Below, in pieces: positions 40,680-48,809 of a stretch of 64,000 nucleotides of DNA. How positions within the stretch are numbered: position 1 is the first letter of the stretch; the number at the start of each line of letters is the position of its first letter. The notes below the pieces were generated by a model. That model was given only the letters and a program-made list of their open reading frames with translations, ran no database searches and had not been told where the DNA came from. The position numbers and the translations under genes were made by a program. The DNA comes from PALSA-693 sp963729695 (GTDB lineage Bacteria; Actinomycetota; Acidimicrobiia; Acidimicrobiales; Palsa-688). The stretch lies in the NCBI GenBank assembly GCA_963729695.1, contig CAVSOT010000007.1, positions 558,001 to 622,000 of the forward strand. Reading direction: 5' to 3'.

Positions 40680-41447
40680 ATGTGGAATTCCTTCCGTACC
40701 GACGGTCAGGTTGGCCTCGTCGCCGGCATCACCACCTATGAGGGTGGGGGCGGCGATGAGATCCACGCCTATGTGGCGCGACCCGAAACGAGCAACCCCG
40801 CGCCCGGTGTGGTCGTCGTCCATCACATTCCGGGATGGGACGAGTTCAATCAGGAGTTCAGCGAGCGACTTGCCCGTCATGGCTACATCGTGATCTGCCC
40901 AGACTTGTATTGCCGGGAGGGCCACGGGACGCCCGACGACGTCGCAGCCAAGGTGCGGGCGGAGGGCGGAGTCGCGGACGACGCCGTCGTCGCCGACTGC
41001 AGCGCCGCGCTCAAGTGGTTGCAGGATCAGCCGGACTGCAACGGAAAGGTGGGCATCATCGGGTCCTGCTCAGGTGGTCGCCAGTCCGTTCTCGTGGCAT
41101 CACGAGCCCCCGGTTTCGCAGCGGTGGTGGATCTCTGGGGAGGGTCGGTCGTCATGTCCGAAGATCAGCTCACTCCGAAACGGCCCGTGGCACCCATCGA
41201 CTACACCAAGGATCTGGGCGCTCCGCTGCTGGGTATTTTCGGCAACGACGACCAGTCACCGACACCTGAGCAGGTTGATATTCACGAAGCGGAACTGAAG
41301 AGGCATGGCAAGGACTACGAGTTCCACCGCTATGACGGCGCCGGTCACGGCTTCTTCTACTATCACACCCCCATGTATCGGCCCGAACAGGCGATGGACG
41401 CGTGGAACAAGGTGTTTGCGTTCTTCGACCAGCAACTGCAGGGCTAA
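40680..41447 (+). CDS. Dienelactone-hydrolase family protein
   Basis: 255 residues. Alpha/beta hydrolase of the DLH type. Nucleophile Cys near residue 130 in IIGSCSGGRQSVL (consensus G-x-C-x-G-G), acid Asp in FGNDDQSPTPEQ near 190, and His in GAGHGFFYYHTPMY near 222; the triad is complete. The N-terminus VVVVHHIPGWDEFNQEFSER is typical for the oxyanion-hole loop. It may hydrolyse a lactone or ester in aromatic degradation; substrate unknown. Start ATG 40680. The next gene is 24 bp downstream on the same strand, suggesting an operon. Confidence 0.88.
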   Translation: MWNSFRTDGQVGLVAGITTYEGGGGDEIHAYVARPETSNPAPGVVVVHHIPGWDEFNQEFSERLARHGYIVICPDLYCREGHGTPDDVAAKVRAEGGVADDAVVADCSAALKWLQDQPDCNGKVGIIGSCSGGRQSVLVASRAPGFAAVVDLWGGSVVMSEDQLTPKRPVAPIDYTKDLGAPLLGIFGNDDQSPTPEQVDIHEAELKRHGKDYEFHRYDGAGHGFFYYHTPMYRPEQAMDAWNKVFAFFDQQLQG

Positions 41448-41471
41448 CGGTCACGAGCGAGGAGCGACCTC

Positions 41472-41738
41472 ATGTGCACGAGCATTTCCACGACCTCGCC
41501 GATCACTGGAGTCGGCAAGGGGTCGAGCGGCTGGTTTCCCGTCGTCCAGGCCACGGTGGGATTCGACCACGCCACCCATTCCGGCGCCGAGCATGCCCTA
41601 TTACTCGACTTTGCCAACTATGAGATCGGGACGGACGCCCGCGTCGCCCTCGAGCTAGACCTGGCCTCTGGGCGGGCCCTTCTCGAGCAGCTGCGACTGA
41701 CCATCGAAGCGGCCGAGGCTACTGGCCTCCGCGACTAA
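41472..41738 (+). CDS. Small DUF6295-like protein
   Basis: 88 residues, MCTSISTTSPITGVGKGSSG then WFPVVQATVGFDHATHSGAE and HALLLDFANYEIGTDARVAL. The opening Met-Cys-Thr, the Gly-Trp-Phe block and the Phe-Asp-His-x3-His pair recall the small DUF6295 group; the family name is from memory. Cys and His could bind a metal. Not membrane-bound and no signal. It follows the dienelactone hydrolase by 24 bp and may be co-transcribed. Function unknown. Confidence 0.7.
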   Translation: MCTSISTTSPITGVGKGSSGWFPVVQATVGFDHATHSGAEHALLLDFANYEIGTDARVALELDLASGRALLEQLRLTIEAAEATGLRD

Positions 41739-41876
41739 CCATCCGGAATGGGCCACGTCAGGCCGGCGAATGGCGTGGCGGCAACGAGGAAGCAAGATTC
41801 TGGGCTTGTGCCGGCGGGGTTCGGCTCTGGCCCGGCGCGGATAGTTGTCGGCGGCCGCTCCGGTGTGGCTTGGCTT

Positions 41877-41929
41877 GCGACAAATGGACATCTGAGCAGC
41901 CTCAGGCTGTATGGATGTCCATTTGTCGC
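41877..41929. repeat. Palindromic hairpin element, copy 1
   Basis: 16-bp perfect arms GCGACAAATGGACATC (41877-41892) and its complement (41914-41929) enclose a 21-nt centre with an inner CAGCC-TCA-GGCTG hairpin. Nearly identical to the copy at 42208-42260 (one base differs inside the centre: gtAtgg against gtCtgg). Confidence 0.9.
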
Positions 41930-41989
41930 GCCCTGGGTGCGGGATCCGCCCGAGGGGTGCGGGAGGCGCCTGGGGGGGTAGCGCTTCAC

Positions 41990-42115
41990 GGGTGTGGGAT
42001 GTGCCAGCGGGGGTTGCGCCTGATGGGTGCGGGATGTGCCAGCGGGGGTTGCGCCTGACGGGTGTGGGATGTGCCAGCGGGGGTTGCGCCTGACGGGTGT
42101 GGGTTGTGCCCGACG
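41990..42115. repeat. 35-bp tandem repeat, about 3.5 copies
   Basis: Three full units starting at 41990, 42025 and 42060, each beginning gggtgtgggatgtgccagcg (second unit gggtgcggg), then a partial fourth from 42095. Not a multiple of three. Confidence 0.85.
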
Positions 42116-42207
42116 GAGTCAGTGGGCGGGCGAGGCGTGGCGGATCCGTCGAGATGGCCCTGGCTTGAAGTCGGTACGTGTTGGCGACGGGCCGTGGGGT
42201 GTGGCTT

Positions 42208-42260
42208 GCGACAAATGGACATCTGAGCAGCCTCAGGCTGTCTGGATGTCCATTTGTCGC
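42208..42260. repeat. Palindromic hairpin element, copy 2
   Basis: Arms GCGACAAATGGACATC (42208-42223) and its complement (42245-42260), centre identical to copy 1 save one base. The flanking bases gtgtggctt just before the left arm also match, so the duplicated unit is longer than the hairpin. Confidence 0.9.
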
Positions 42261-42354
42261 GTCGAGGGGCGGGGAGTCCGTGGCGGAGAGGTGGCTGCAG
42301 CCTGCGAAGTCGGGCGAAGGGCGCAGAGTGCGCCGAGGGGACTCAAGGGTGTCA

Positions 42355-42560
42355 AGGGTCGGGCGTGCCGCCCGGGGTAGGGCGGCCGGGGGTCGGGTGT
42401 GCGGCGCGGGGTAGGGCGGCCGGGGGTCGGGTGTGAGGCGCGGGGTCGGGCGTGCCCCGAGGCGGACTCAACGGTCGGGCGTGCGGCCCGGGGTAGGGCG
42501 GATCGGGATCGGGGGTCGGGATCGGGGGTCAAGGGTCGGGCGTGCGGCCCGGGACCTGAC
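42355..42560. repeat. GC-rich imperfect tandem repeats
   Basis: Repeated units of ggggtagggcggccgggggt and gggtcgggcgtgcggc type, about 20-34 bp long with many variants. Ends near the small protein at 42641. Confidence 0.7.
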
Positions 42561-42640
42561 GTACGGCCGGAATCGGGCCCTCGAGCAGCGAACACGATCC
42601 CTAGCACCGGCCAGGCGCAGCCCATCGCCCGGCGCCGTCG

Positions 42641-42952
42641 CTAGAGGAGTCGAAGCTGTTCGGTGCGGGCGGCCCGGGCGGCGAGTGGTTCCCACCCAGA
42701 GCCGCCTCGAGGACCGGGACAACCGACCTCTAGCCGATCGACGGGCAGGCTACGCGACAGGCCACGTTGGTCGGTGATGCCCACGCTGCCGTCTCGTTCC
42801 CGGCCATTGACCATGCCGAGGTGCCAACGGCCGGCGCTGGTCTGACGCCAGCGCACCCGCTCACCAACGCGCAAACCGAGCACCACCAGTCCTGGTTCCG
42901 GACGGCTCGGCCCGGATGCGGGCGCGGGTTGCGCCGAGCCCCTTCGCGGCAA
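42641..42952 (-). CDS. Small basic protein of unknown function
   Basis: Up to 103 residues; internal GTG starts at 42886 or 42883 would give about 80. The recognisable core is LGLRVGERVRWRQTSAGRWH, then GMVNGRERDGSVGITDQRG, RSLPVDRLEVGCPGPRGGSG and WEPLAARAARTEQLRLL, with a fold like a small beta-barrel (SH3/KOW-like) domain and a conserved-looking C-terminus. It follows the DsbA-like gene by 12 bp on the same strand. I have no confident family name. The sequence has protein-like character unlike the repeats next to it. Confidence 0.6.
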   Translation of the reverse strand: MPRRGSAQPAPASGPSRPEPGLVVLGLRVGERVRWRQTSAGRWHLGMVNGRERDGSVGITDQRGLSRSLPVDRLEVGCPGPRGGSGWEPLAARAARTEQLRLL

Positions 42953-42964
42953 CGCGTTCGCCGA

Positions 42965-43567
42965 TCAGCGGGGGATCTTGGTGAACTTGTACTCGTTGAG
43001 TTCGGGCCAGCTCTCCATCAAGCCCAGCACCCGCTCGATCGACGACGTGGCTCGCGCCGCATCATCGCCAGGGCGGTCGAGCAGGCGGACGAACACGGCC
43101 CGGTCGTCGACGATGAACGTCGGCACGCCGAACACCGAGAGGCGGTCAACCACCTCTGTGTGCTCGGCTTTCAAGACTTGGAGTGGCCAGCCGGCGTCGA
43201 TCTCGCCGAGCACCGCGGCCGCGTCCACTCCTGCTTCGGCCAGGACCTTGGCCAGGACATCCCGGTCCCGCAGGTCGAGTGCCTGATCATGACGGCCGGC
43301 GAACAACGCCCGGTGTACTCGATAGAAGTCCTCGGGCTGGCCATCGCGGATCACGATCCCGGCCATATTGACCAGCAGACCCGGGAAGCGGTCCGGAGCG
43401 TCCCAGACCGGGGGATCACCCTCGTGGACATGGGCCTGATCGAGCGAGAAGGCCAAGAAGCGAACGTCCCAATCGGCGCCTGCTTCCAGCGCAGTCAGAA
43501 GGTGCTCGTGAGCGTTGCGGGCGAAGGGGCAGCGATAGTCCCATGTGACGGAGAAAGCGGTGCTCAT
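42965..43567 (-). CDS. DsbA-family (thioredoxin-like) oxidoreductase
   Basis: 200 residues. DsbA fold; N-terminal FSVTWDYRCPFARNAHEHLL puts the active site at Cys13-Pro-Phe-Ala, that is a single Cys, as in FrnE/2-hydroxychromene-carboxylate isomerase-like members. HVHEGDPPVWDAPDRFPGLL and the cis-Pro loop VFGVPTFIVDDRAVFVRLLD follow, normal for the family. With one Cys it may use glutathione- or mycothiol-like thiol chemistry or act as an isomerase, not as a classical disulphide oxidase. Cytoplasmic (no signal). Start ATG 43567. 26 bp separate it from the PAP2 gene upstream. Confidence 0.8.
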   Translation of the reverse strand: MSTAFSVTWDYRCPFARNAHEHLLTALEAGADWDVRFLAFSLDQAHVHEGDPPVWDAPDRFPGLLVNMAGIVIRDGQPEDFYRVHRALFAGRHDQALDLRDRDVLAKVLAEAGVDAAAVLGEIDAGWPLQVLKAEHTEVVDRLSVFGVPTFIVDDRAVFVRLLDRPGDDAARATSSIERVLGLMESWPELNEYKFTKIPR

Positions 43568-43593
43568 ATCTATCTACAACCCTCCCGGCGATC

Positions 43594-44313
43594 TCACGAT
43601 TCCTCGGTAGCCCGGATGCTTACCGGGACCAGGCGACGAGTCACCTCGCCCAGCACCACGCCGATGGCGATGCCGCCCACCACGTCGGACGCATGGTGCA
43701 CCTTGACGTAGACCCGGCTGGCGGCGACCACCACGGCGGCTGCGTAGTACAGCGGCCAGAGCGGATCGCCATCGCGGAGGAGCGCGGCCCCGAAGAAGGC
43801 GGACGAGGCGTGCCCGCTGGGGAAGCTACTGGTCCGAGGCTGGCGCAGGTGCCACGGGCGGGGTCCCTCAGGGGCCGGTCGCGTGCGGCGGAACACCCAC
43901 TTGATGGGTCCGTTGACCAGCGCCGACTCGATCCCGAGTCCGGCCCACGCGCGGAGCATGGGCTGCAGTTGGCGGGTCGGCCGCCGGGCCTCCTGCACGG
44001 CAGCGAGGGTCACCCAAAGGGAGCCATGGTCACCGACAGCGCTGGCGCCATACATCAACCGGTCCATGGCCGGCCGGTCCCGCAGGTGGCGATCGAACCA
44101 GCCATCGACGGCTGCGTCGAAGCGATCGATGGCGGATGGGATCGGGACGGTCGGCGTCCGCCAACGGGACGGTCGGGCCTGGATCCCTCCGTCCGGAAGA
44201 GGGTGCGGCGGTGGTGCCCCCTTCGTGGGCCCGCCACCGGCGCGCGACCCGCCCGAGGACCCCCCGCCCGACAGCGCCTCCTCTGAGGTCCCGCCGTTCT
44301 CCCCGTCCGTCAC
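43594..44313 (-). CDS. PAP2-superfamily phosphatase
   Basis: 239 residues from GTG 44313, whose GTGA overlaps the RecB-like stop by four bases. Membrane phosphatase signatures: C1 IKWVFRRTRPAPEGPRPW, C2 SSFPSGHASSAFFGAALL and C3 ASRVYVKVHHASDVVGGIAI, the canonical K-x6-RP, PSGH and SR-x5-H-x3-D set. About four or five membrane segments. It removes phosphate from lipid or polyprenyl diphosphates. The first 65 residues are Gly/Ser/Pro-rich and not conserved. Part of an operon with the nuclease and perhaps DsbA-like genes. Confidence 0.85.
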   Translation of the reverse strand: MTDGENGGTSEEALSGGGSSGGSRAGGGPTKGAPPPHPLPDGGIQARPSRWRTPTVPIPSAIDRFDAAVDGWFDRHLRDRPAMDRLMYGASAVGDHGSLWVTLAAVQEARRPTRQLQPMLRAWAGLGIESALVNGPIKWVFRRTRPAPEGPRPWHLRQPRTSSFPSGHASSAFFGAALLRDGDPLWPLYYAAAVVVAASRVYVKVHHASDVVGGIAIGVVLGEVTRRLVPVSIRATEES

Positions 44314-45164
44314 GATCGGACGAGGGGGACCGGCCCGGCCACGTCGGGAGTCGAGTCGCCGGCCGGGAGGGGGCGCGTCGGCAGCCGGCTCAGATCTCCT
44401 CCTACCGCCGGGCAGTACTCGCGGAAGGCACAGTACTGGCACGACCAGCTGGGCTTCGGGCGGAAGTCCTCCCGAGCGCAGGCCTGCTCCACGGCTGCCC
44501 AAATGGCCAGCGTCTGCTGGCGCAGCCCGCGGATCGACTGGTCTGAAGGCGTGGTGGAGATCGCCAGCGGTTCGCGCAGGTGGAGCAGCTGTATGCGGGC
44601 CGGACGGCGCCCCAGGAGCTGCTCACAGAGGAAGGCGTAGAAGTGGACACCGCCCAACCGGGACTGCTCGTACGCGACCGAAGGAGCCCGTCCGGTCTTG
44701 TAGTCCGTGACGACGAGATCGCCGGCCGCATCAAGCTCGAGGCGGTCGATGATGCCCGATAGGCGAAGCGTCCCCACCTCGACCGACAATCGCAGCTCGG
44801 TACCCAGCACCTGCACGTCGGTCGGGTCCTCCAGCTGAAAGTAGTTGCGGATCAGCTGCTCCGCGTCGGCGACGAACTCCGCCCGCTCAGCCCCACGAAG
44901 ATCCAGTCCCGCGAATTCGGGTCCGTCCATGATCTCGGGTATGGCCCGCTCGAGCTTTTCGAGCGCCGCCTCGACGGTGCGTCCCCGACCTTCTTCCTCC
45001 CACATGAGCAGCTCCAGGGCGCGGTGCACCAGGGTCCCCTTGGCCGCATGCGGTGAAGGGGGCTCGGGCAACCGGTCGATCGCCGAAAGGCGAAACGCGA
45101 GGGCGCAGTCCTTGAAGGAAGCGACCTTGGTCGGTGACAGCGATTTCGGCAGGGGGAGCGCCAT
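44310..45164 (-). CDS. RecB-family exonuclease domain protein (PD-(D/E)XK, Fe-S)
   Basis: 284 residues from ATG 45164 (MALPLPKSLSPTKVASFKDC). Nuclease core: SGIIDRLELDAAGDLVVTDY followed by KTGRAP (PD-(D/E)XK with Asp, Asp and Lys), and a helicase-like QSRLGGVHFYAFLCEQLLG. Four cysteines (Cys20, and CQYCAFREYC near residue 250) fit the iron-sulphur staple of AddB/Cas4-type nucleases. Single-domain members are present in many actinobacteria (Rv2119-like), role in repair not established. Overlaps the PAP2 start by four bases; the hydrolase gene is 13 bp upstream, so a polycistronic message is likely. Confidence 0.85.
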   Translation of the reverse strand: MALPLPKSLSPTKVASFKDCALAFRLSAIDRLPEPPSPHAAKGTLVHRALELLMWEEEGRGRTVEAALEKLERAIPEIMDGPEFAGLDLRGAERAEFVADAEQLIRNYFQLEDPTDVQVLGTELRLSVEVGTLRLSGIIDRLELDAAGDLVVTDYKTGRAPSVAYEQSRLGGVHFYAFLCEQLLGRRPARIQLLHLREPLAISTTPSDQSIRGLRQQTLAIWAAVEQACAREDFRPKPSWSCQYCAFREYCPAVGGDLSRLPTRPLPAGDSTPDVAGPVPLVRS

Positions 45165-45177
45165 CTCTCTGCAGACA

Positions 45178-46074
45178 CTAACGAGGGGGTGCGACGGCCA
45201 TGGTGGATCTTCCATCCAGCCCTCGTGGACCAAGTGCCTCCACCGCCAGGCGTCCTACCCCAAGGGGATCCTCGAACGGCCCGAAATGAGTGAGCCCCTC
45301 CACTCGGGTCGCCACTCCCCGAGGCAGGCGGGTAGCCACTTCTTCCACTACCCGGCTCACGGGTTCACGTCGGTCGTCGCCTCCGAGCACCAGCACGGGG
45401 GGCCGGATCTGGCCCAGACGCTCCCATGCCCCCGCCTTGCTTGCTCCTTCGTAGACCGAAGCCTCAGCCTCGCGAGTGCACGCCAGGACCACGCCGCCAC
45501 TCGAATCGGGCACGAGGCCGAAGGTGACGTAGGCATCGAGCGAGGCCGGGTCGAAGTGGTTCATCGGTGGTTTGGATGCGAAGTTCTCGCGTGCGGCCGG
45601 CACGGACGGGAACCACGATCGACGTTTTCGGGTCAGGTCGATCATGGGGTTTCCGCCGGCTCCTGCGTCGACCGCTGGAGGGAGCACGACCGGCTCGTAG
45701 AGGCACAGGTCGGTGAACGTCCCTGGGCGTCGGTGCTCGGCAAGGAGCAGGACGGTCCCGCCCAGAGAATGGCCAACTCCCCGCCATCCATCCATGCCCA
45801 GCTGATCCAGCACTGCGAAAAGGTCATCGACGAAGACGCTCCAGTCGTCGTAGCGATCGGTAGGGGCGCGGCCCGAGCAGCCGTGGCCTCGCTGGTCGAT
45901 GGACCACACGCTGAAGCTGTCCGTGAGCGCGGGGAGCAACGGCAGCCAGCACCGCCCGTGGAACCCCGCCGCATGAAGGAGCAACACCGGAGGCCCTTCC
46001 CCTCCGAGGCGGTACGTGGCGATCTCCACCCCGTCTCCTGTTCGCACTCGGGGGCCAGGTTCCGGGGTGACCAC
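45178..46074 (-). CDS. Alpha/beta hydrolase
   Basis: 298 residues. Nucleophile Ser in GVGHSLGGTVLLLAEHRRPG near residue 100, acid in VLVLGGDDRREPVSRVV and His in GLTHFGPFEDPLGV, so the triad is complete. N-terminal VLLLHAAGFHGRCWLPLLPA carries the oxyanion-hole His. Cap region between residues about 130 and 220. It could be an esterase, epoxide hydrolase or lactonase; the Asp in place of Ser that would mark epoxide hydrolases is absent. Gene lies 13 bp upstream of the RecB-like gene. Divergent from the NTF2-like gene. Confidence 0.85.
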   Translation of the reverse strand: MVTPEPGPRVRTGDGVEIATYRLGGEGPPVLLLHAAGFHGRCWLPLLPALTDSFSVWSIDQRGHGCSGRAPTDRYDDWSVFVDDLFAVLDQLGMDGWRGVGHSLGGTVLLLAEHRRPGTFTDLCLYEPVVLPPAVDAGAGGNPMIDLTRKRRSWFPSVPAARENFASKPPMNHFDPASLDAYVTFGLVPDSSGGVVLACTREAEASVYEGASKAGAWERLGQIRPPVLVLGGDDRREPVSRVVEEVATRLPRGVATRVEGLTHFGPFEDPLGVGRLAVEALGPRGLDGRSTMAVAPPR

Positions 46075-46147
46075 GACTCGACCGTAGACGATCCGGAAAA
46101 AGTGCCGCCCCTCGCGATAGGGCCTACTGACGCAGCGCTACGGTCGG

Positions 46148-46540
46148 GTGGTGGAAGCGACCGACGACGTTCTTGCTGCCAACCGAGGTTTCTACGAGGC
46201 CTTCGAGGCGAAGGACCTGGACGCCATGTCCGATCTATGGGAGCGATCGGATCGGGCGACATGCACTCACCCGGGTTGGGCGACATTGGTGGGGTGGGGT
46301 CCGATTGCCGCGTCCTTCTTCGCCCTCTTCCAGGGGTCCCAGCAGCTCCAGTTCGTGCTGACGCAGGAGCGCGTCGTCCCCATGGGCGAGGTGGCGTGGG
46401 TGTCGCTCGACGAAAACCTTCTCGGCGACCAAGGTGGCGTGACCGTCGCCACGGTCAACATCTTCGTCCGCGGCGCCGGCCCGGGTGGTTGGCAGCTGGT
46501 CTGTCACCACGGTTCTGTGGTTCAAGCCGGCCGAACCTGA
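46148..46540 (+). CDS. NTF2-like (SnoaL/DUF4440-type) protein
   Basis: 130 residues from GTG 46148 (or GTG 46151). Single NTF2 cone domain: VLAANRGFYEAFEAKDLDAM, SDLWERSDRATCTHPGWATL, VGWGPIAASFFALF and WVSLDENLLGDQGGVTVATV, ending in GWQLVCHHGSVVQ. Such proteins are ketosteroid-isomerase-like, binding or isomerising small ligands. The Cys-Thr-His-Pro-Gly block is common in actinobacterial members. Not linked in an operon; divergent from the hydrolase by 73 bp. Confidence 0.85.
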   Translation: MVEATDDVLAANRGFYEAFEAKDLDAMSDLWERSDRATCTHPGWATLVGWGPIAASFFALFQGSQQLQFVLTQERVVPMGEVAWVSLDENLLGDQGGVTVATVNIFVRGAGPGGWQLVCHHGSVVQAGRT

Positions 46541-46565
46541 GCCGCCACGGTCGCGCTCCCGGGCG

Positions 46566-47663
46566 TTAGCGGCGGTGCTTGCTGATGGTTTGTCCTCCAA
46601 CGACGAGCAGGTGCGACTGCTCCTCCTCGAAACGGCGCTGGCGGCGCGCCGCCCGGCGGCGACGGACGATCGGTTCGAAGGCGACGATGAGCGCCAGCAG
46701 GCCGGTCCCGATGGCCCACAACGCGGTGGGCCCGACCGGGCGGCGAACGACACTGAGCGTGAAGCCGGGTTCTATCTGCTGCAGGTGGGCGTACTCGTTC
46801 GAAGCCAGGGTTTCGGCGTTTGATTGGGCCCCAGTGGACGACTCCGCTTCGGTCACTGCGACGACTTTTCCGTATCGGAAGGCAGTGACCGCCAGCGGCA
46901 TCGCGGCGGCGGTCTTCGCTGACGACGTATAGAGCGCCCCGCTCGATCCAGGGATTCCTTTGACGGAGAAGGTGGTGTGGCGGGTGAGCCCTTCGGCGGA
47001 GAACGACGAGGCGGCCATCTGCGAGGTCTTGACCTCGGGGAGAAGAGCTGCCGCCTGTGCGTCGTTCGGCAGAAGGTAGGCGAACACCGCCACGGCTGCC
47101 GCCTGGGACTTTGTCCACTCCACGGCGTATGCGCCGGTCTTGTTGGGGGCCTGCTTGGCCGCCGCCTCAAGGGTTTTGAGGTTCGTCTGGCTGGCCGGCT
47201 GCTCTGCGGACTGTGCGGGTTTGGCGTTGAATCCGCTGAGACCGGGCTCGGTCACGACCAACCGGGATAGGCGGGCGCGGACCACGACCGTCGACGGGAC
47301 CACCGCCTGGTAGACCACGACGGAGATCACCACCACGACTGCCGCCCGCAAAATGGCGAACGCGGGTGCCCGATAGGCGGGACGAGGTCGGGACTCCGCC
47401 GGTCCGTCATCCGTGTCCCCCTCTTCAGGATCGGTTGATTCGGCGTCCGCTGCTTGCGCTTCATCGCCGGCCTCGCCGGCCTCCTCCGTCCCGCCGGCCT
47501 GAACCTCGCCACCGGAGTGGCTGGCCTGCTCGCTCGTCTGCCCCACCTCCTCGGCGGCTCCCACCTCGTTGGCCTGCCCCGCCTCGTCCGGAGACGCCTG
47601 GGCCTCCAGGGCGGGATCCACATCGTCAGGCGTGGTCAGCACCGGGTTGTCGTCGTCGCTCAC
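46566..47663 (-). CDS. Membrane protein with acidic N-terminal region, function unknown
   Basis: 365 residues. The first 95 are acidic and low-complexity (TPDDVDPALEAQASPDEAGQ, DPEEGDTDDGPAES), probably cytoplasmic. A membrane helix follows (AILRAAVVVVISVVVYQAVV, about residues 103-125), then an extracytoplasmic region with Ala/Thr-rich helices (TKSQAAAVAVFAYLLPNDAQ) and a second helix (TALWAIGTGLLALIVAF) before a basic tail (EPIVRRRRAARRQRRFEEE). The layout suggests a tethered envelope protein. No enzymatic motif found. Downstream the 26-bp gap leads to the converging NTF2-like gene. Confidence 0.75.
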   Translation of the reverse strand: MSDDDNPVLTTPDDVDPALEAQASPDEAGQANEVGAAEEVGQTSEQASHSGGEVQAGGTEEAGEAGDEAQAADAESTDPEEGDTDDGPAESRPRPAYRAPAFAILRAAVVVVISVVVYQAVVPSTVVVRARLSRLVVTEPGLSGFNAKPAQSAEQPASQTNLKTLEAAAKQAPNKTGAYAVEWTKSQAAAVAVFAYLLPNDAQAAALLPEVKTSQMAASSFSAEGLTRHTTFSVKGIPGSSGALYTSSAKTAAAMPLAVTAFRYGKVVAVTEAESSTGAQSNAETLASNEYAHLQQIEPGFTLSVVRRPVGPTALWAIGTGLLALIVAFEPIVRRRRAARRQRRFEEEQSHLLVVGGQTISKHRR

Positions 47664-47752
47664 GGCGGGCCAGTCAAGTTGAGGAACCTGAAGGACACCT
47701 GAGGGTCAGGCAAAACAACGTGGAGACGACAGTCTGGGCCGTGCCCCAGGAG

Positions 47753-48721
47753 TCACGCCGGCAGTTGGGGCCCGGACCACTGGTGGCAGAAGGTTCGTCG
47801 GTACGCGGTGGGGGACGTCCCGACCACTCGTTGGAAGTGCTCGCGCAAGTTGCCGGCCTCGCCCATCCCGCACCGGATGGCGATGAGGTCAACCGGGAGA
47901 TCTGTCGTTTCCAGCAGCCGTTGCGCCAGTATCACGCGCTGTCCCAGCAGCCACCGGTACGGGGAGGTGCCAGTCGTGTTGCGGAAGCGTCGGGCGAACG
48001 TGCGGGTGCTCATGGCCGACCTGCGGGCGAGGTCCTCGACGGTCAGCGGCTCGTCCAGATGGCTCTGGACCCAGACGAGCGTGTCCGCGAACAGATCATC
48101 GCTTCCCGACTCCGGCAGCGGCGCCTCGACGAACTGGGCCTGGCCCCCGTCCCGGTGGGGTGGGACCACCATCCGCCGGGCCACCGCGTTGGCGATCTCG
48201 GCTCCGAAATCCTGCCGAACGACATGCAGGCACAAGTCGATCGAAGCGGCCGTGCCGGCGGACGTGAGAATGTCACCGTCGTCGACATAGAGGACGGCCG
48301 GATCGAGTTGCACGTGAGGAAACCGGCGGGCGAACTCCTCCACGTGGCCCCAGTGCGTCGTTGCCCGGCGACCGTCGAGCAAGCCGGCCGCCGCCAGCAC
48401 GAAGGCGCCGGTGCAGACCGACATGATGCGAGCGCCGCGACGGTGGGCTGCTTGCAGGGCGGAAAGCAGGTCCGTTGATGGCGCTGGACGTGAGGGCAGG
48501 GGAGGGACGATGATCGTGTCGGCCCGGGTGAGCGCGTCGAGTCGGTACGGCGTGTCGATGGAGAAGCCGATTTCGGTCGTGATCGGCGGCGGATCGGCGG
48601 CGCAGACGACGAATCGGTACCACGGCACCCCGAGGTCGCTGCGGTCGTAGCCGAAGACCTCACAGGCCACTGCGAACTCGAACGGCGACACGCCATTGCC
48701 GATCACGGTTGCTACGGTCAT
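47753..48721 (-). CDS. AraC-type regulator with DJ-1/PfpI N-terminal domain (FtrA-like)
   Basis: 322 residues from ATG 48721 (MTVATVIGNGVSPFEFAVAC, matching the usual start); ATG 48745 is possible. Residues 1-170 are a class I glutamine amidotransferase-like/DJ-1 domain with the Cys elbow IMSVCTGAFVLAAAGLLDGR. The C-terminal AraC domain has LTVEDLARRSAMSTRTFARR and LIAIRCGMGEAGNLREHFQR, two helix-turn-helix motifs. FtrA-like proteins activate nearby genes for aldehyde or amide stress; here the DUF1275 gene upstream is a candidate but no site was found. Divergent/convergent context gives no further clue. Confidence 0.88.
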   Translation of the reverse strand: MTVATVIGNGVSPFEFAVACEVFGYDRSDLGVPWYRFVVCAADPPPITTEIGFSIDTPYRLDALTRADTIIVPPLPSRPAPSTDLLSALQAAHRRGARIMSVCTGAFVLAAAGLLDGRRATTHWGHVEEFARRFPHVQLDPAVLYVDDGDILTSAGTAASIDLCLHVVRQDFGAEIANAVARRMVVPPHRDGGQAQFVEAPLPESGSDDLFADTLVWVQSHLDEPLTVEDLARRSAMSTRTFARRFRNTTGTSPYRWLLGQRVILAQRLLETTDLPVDLIAIRCGMGEAGNLREHFQRVVGTSPTAYRRTFCHQWSGPQLPA

Positions 48722-48809
48722 CCGCTTGGCGGTTTTCCCCCGCATGGGGTCTATTCTGCCACAAGTAGCGGGCTGACGTCCACGCCCGGGCGGACTGTGG
48801 CCCAGCTCC

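Larger units (their letters stand above)
41739..42640. other. Repeat-rich stretch of about 900 bp without a convincing gene
   Basis: Contains two copies of a hairpin element (41877-41929 and 42208-42260), a 35-bp tandem repeat (41990-42115) and GC-rich imperfect repeats (42355-42560). Several overlapping short frames exist in both strands but none shows a domain, a start site or codon structure that I can support. Confidence 0.65.
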
